A DNA stretch of 14,321 bases from positions 1 to 14,321 of the forward strand of contig CAIYXH010000270.1 in the NCBI GenBank assembly GCA_903930195.1, written 5' to 3'. Below are positions 12,824 through 14,321 of this stretch, piece by piece. Under the pieces are notes generated by a model. It had not been told where the DNA came from. It saw only the letters and a program-made list of their open reading frames with translations, and did no database searches. The DNA comes from an uncultured Actinomycetes bacterium. Its GTDB lineage: Bacteria > Actinomycetota > Thermoleophilia > Gaiellales > Gaiellaceae. The first letter of the stretch is position 1; the number at the start of each line of letters is the position of its first letter. A program made the translations under genes and the position numbers.

Positions 12824-13867
12824 CTGATCGTCCGCCGCGTCACGCTCCGGAACTACCGCTCGTACGCTGCGCTCGAGTTGCCCCTCGAAGCCGGTGTGGT
12901 CGTCGTCGAGGGTGAGAACGGCGCCGGCAAGACAAACCTGCTCGAGGCGATCCACGTCGGGACGCAGGGCTTCTCGCCTCGCGCGCGCAACGACGCGCAG
13001 CTGATCCGGTTCGGCGAGCAGGCCGCGGCACTGACGCTCGAGGTCGAGCGTGACCGGACGCGGCATGAGCTGAAGGTGTCGCTCGTCACGGGGGAGGGCC
13101 GCTCGGCGACGCTCGACGGAGGCCGGCTCGCATCGGCCGAGCTCCTGCGGCGCGACTTCCCCGCGCTCGTCTTCACGCCGGACCGGCTCGCGGTCGTCAA
13201 GGGGGGGCCTGCCGCTCGCCGTGCGTACTTCGACCGCGTTGCCTCGCGGCTCTTCCCCGCCCGCGCCGGCATCCCCCAGGACTACGCGGCCGCCCTCGCC
13301 CAGCGCAACGCGGGCCTGCGTCGCGTGCAGCTCGGGCTCTCTGACCGCGGCTCGCTGGAGCCCTGGACCGCGCGGGTGTCGGCGCTCGGAGCGGAGTTGA
13401 TCGCACTGCGTGTCGCCACGCTGGAGGCGCTTGCCGCCGGATTCGCAGCGGCGGCCGGGGAGCTGGGCCTGCCGGAGGGAACGCTGGCCTACGAGGGCGA
13501 GGCAGCGGCTCTCGCAGCGTACGACGCTCGGCTTGCGCAGGACGTGAGCCGCGGGTCGACGGGGCTCGGGCCGCACCTCCACGACGTGCGGATCTCCTCG
13601 GCGTCGCGGGAGCTCCGCCCGTACGGCTCGCAGGGCGAGCAGCGGCTCGCACTCCTCGCACTCCTCCTCGCCGAGGTCGAGCTGCTGCCCGGCGGCCCGC
13701 TGCTCCTCCTCGACGACGTCCTCTCCGAGCTCGACGGCCGCCGCCGGGAGGTGCTCGCGGCTAGGTTGACGGGTGTCGAGCAGACCGTGATCACGACGAC
13801 CCACCGCTCCCTTCTCCCCGCCGAGCCCGCCCAGGTCGTGTCCGTCACGCCCGGACGCGCCGTCTGA
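12824..13867 (+). CDS. recF: DNA replication and repair protein RecF (apparent CTG start)
   Basis: This is an SMC/ABC-like ATPase that, with RecO and RecR, loads RecA at single-strand gaps. From CTG 12824 it has 347 residues. Walker A GENGAGKT is at 30-37, the ABC signature SQGEQRLALL at 269-278, and Walker B LLLLDD at 293-298, with the following SELDGRRR loop. The N-terminus read from 12824, LIVRRVTLRNYRSY, aligns without gaps with the usual RecF start (M-x-V-x-x-L-x-L-x-x-[FY]-R). There is no in-frame ATG, GTG or TTG between the in-frame stop at 12785-12787 and TTG 12878. The TTG would delete the conserved first strand. I therefore prefer CTG 12824, probably coupled to the dnaN stop. The 3' end overlaps dciA by one base. 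Confidence 0.9.
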   Translation: MIVRRVTLRNYRSYAALELPLEAGVVVVEGENGAGKTNLLEAIHVGTQGFSPRARNDAQLIRFGEQAAALTLEVERDRTRHELKVSLVTGEGRSATLDGGRLASAELLRRDFPALVFTPDRLAVVKGGPAARRAYFDRVASRLFPARAGIPQDYAAALAQRNAGLRRVQLGLSDRGSLEPWTARVSALGAELIALRVATLEALAAGFAAAAGELGLPEGTLAYEGEAAALAAYDARLAQDVSRGSTGLGPHLHDVRISSASRELRPYGSQGEQRLALLALLLAEVELLPGGPLLLLDDVLSELDGRRREVLAARLTGVEQTVITTTHRSLLPAEPAQVVSVTPGRAV

Positions 13868-14298
13868 TGGAGAGCCTCGGCCGCAATGTCCGCCTCGAGC
13901 TCTCGCGCTTCGGTCCGCAGGAAGGGCTCGCCGAGATCGTCGAGGCCTGGACCGCTGCCGTCGGGGAGAACGTCGCGCGGAACGCGTGGCCGGCGCAGCT
14001 CGGACGGGACGGGACGCTCCGTGTCCACACGACCGACTCGATCTGGGCGTTCGAGCTCGGCCATCGGGCCGTGGAGCTCGCCGAGCGCCTCGGCGTCCCG
14101 AAGGTCGCATTCGTTCCCGGCGCGTTGCCGACGGCGACGACGGAGCCCCCGCCGGTGCACGTCCCCGCACCAACGCCCGCCGAGGCCGCCGAGGCCGCCT
14201 CCGTCGCCGACGCGATCGAGAGCGAAGAGCTGCGCGACAGCGTCCGGAGAGCGGTCATGCTAGGCCTTGCTCCGCACCGCTCAGACCGCCCGGTCTGA
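13867..14298 (+). CDS. dciA: DUF721 protein, DciA-like helicase loader
   Basis: This is a 143-residue protein. Residues 1-85 match the DUF721 fold, with EAWTAAVGENVARNAWP, a GTLRVHTTDS strand and the SIWAFELGHRAVELAERL helix. In bacteria lacking DnaC or DnaI this family (DciA) interacts with DnaB and is thought to load the replicative helicase. A Pro/Ala/Glu-rich linker (about 86-112) leads to a short C-terminal helix, ESEELRDSVRRAVM. The start ATG 13867 overlaps the recF stop as TGATG, so translation is probably coupled. Placement directly after recF is typical of Actinomycetota, where gyrB usually follows. The gene symbol is assigned by family and position rather than by direct functional evidence. 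Confidence 0.87.
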   Translation: MESLGRNVRLELSRFGPQEGLAEIVEAWTAAVGENVARNAWPAQLGRDGTLRVHTTDSIWAFELGHRAVELAERLGVPKVAFVPGALPTATTEPPPVHVPAPTPAEAAEAASVADAIESEELRDSVRRAVMLGLAPHRSDRPV

Positions 14299-14321
14299 TT
14301 TAGTTTCTGACGTCGGATAAA

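Noticed and set aside
14299..14321. Start of a further gene, expected to be gyrB
   Set aside because: Only 23 bases remain after dciA, with no readable start codon or Shine-Dalgarno sequence, so nothing can be supported.
1..14321. CRISPR arrays, insertion sequences, prophage or defence genes
   Set aside because: No spaced direct repeats, transposase motifs or foreign-looking segments were seen; the gene content is conserved core plus a few accessory genes.

Overview
This window is the replication-origin region of a high-GC bacterium, most likely a member of Actinomycetota. The gene order is parB-parA-rsmG-jag-yidC-yidD-rnpA-rpmH, then origin, then dnaA-dnaN-recF-dciA. One DnaA box reads exactly TTGTCCACA, the usual actinobacterial form. 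The flavour of the accessory proteins (PIG-V type mannosyltransferase, plastocyanin-like secreted protein, Tat-exported molybdenum hydroxylase) suggests the deep-branching class Thermoleophilia, but that placement is inference.

Layout. Positions 1-1575 (+) hold the 3' part of a membrane mannosyltransferase overlapped by a CPBP intramembrane protease. A bifunctional nuclease-domain protein (-) converges on them at 1592-2095. A tRNA-Ile(GAT) (+) lies at 2171-2244. A Tat-exported molybdopterin-binding hydroxylase subunit (2268-4544, -) lies 4 bases downstream of a secreted, degenerate cupredoxin-like protein (4549-5370, -).

From 9847 leftwards to 5421 runs one compact minus-strand operon: rpmH, rnpA, yidD, yidC, jag, rsmG, parA, parB. 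Most neighbours are separated by 1 base or overlap by 4 to 23 bases. It links ribosome and RNase P supply, membrane protein insertion, rRNA methylation and chromosome segregation. The 298-base spacer 9848-10145 carries a DnaA-box cluster and is the best oriC candidate. dnaA, dnaN, recF and a DUF721/DciA gene follow on the plus strand. A second small set of box-like sites lies between dnaA and dnaN. The window ends 20-odd bases after dciA, where gyrB would usually follow.

Overall this is a conserved core region, and I see no new defence or mobile system. The points most worth a second look are: recF with no ATG/GTG/TTG codon at its family-conserved start (a CTG sits exactly there); the palindromic DnaA-box cluster; and the two-gene exported unit, made of a cupredoxin-like protein that appears to have lost its copper ligands and an orphan molybdenum hydroxylase large subunit.
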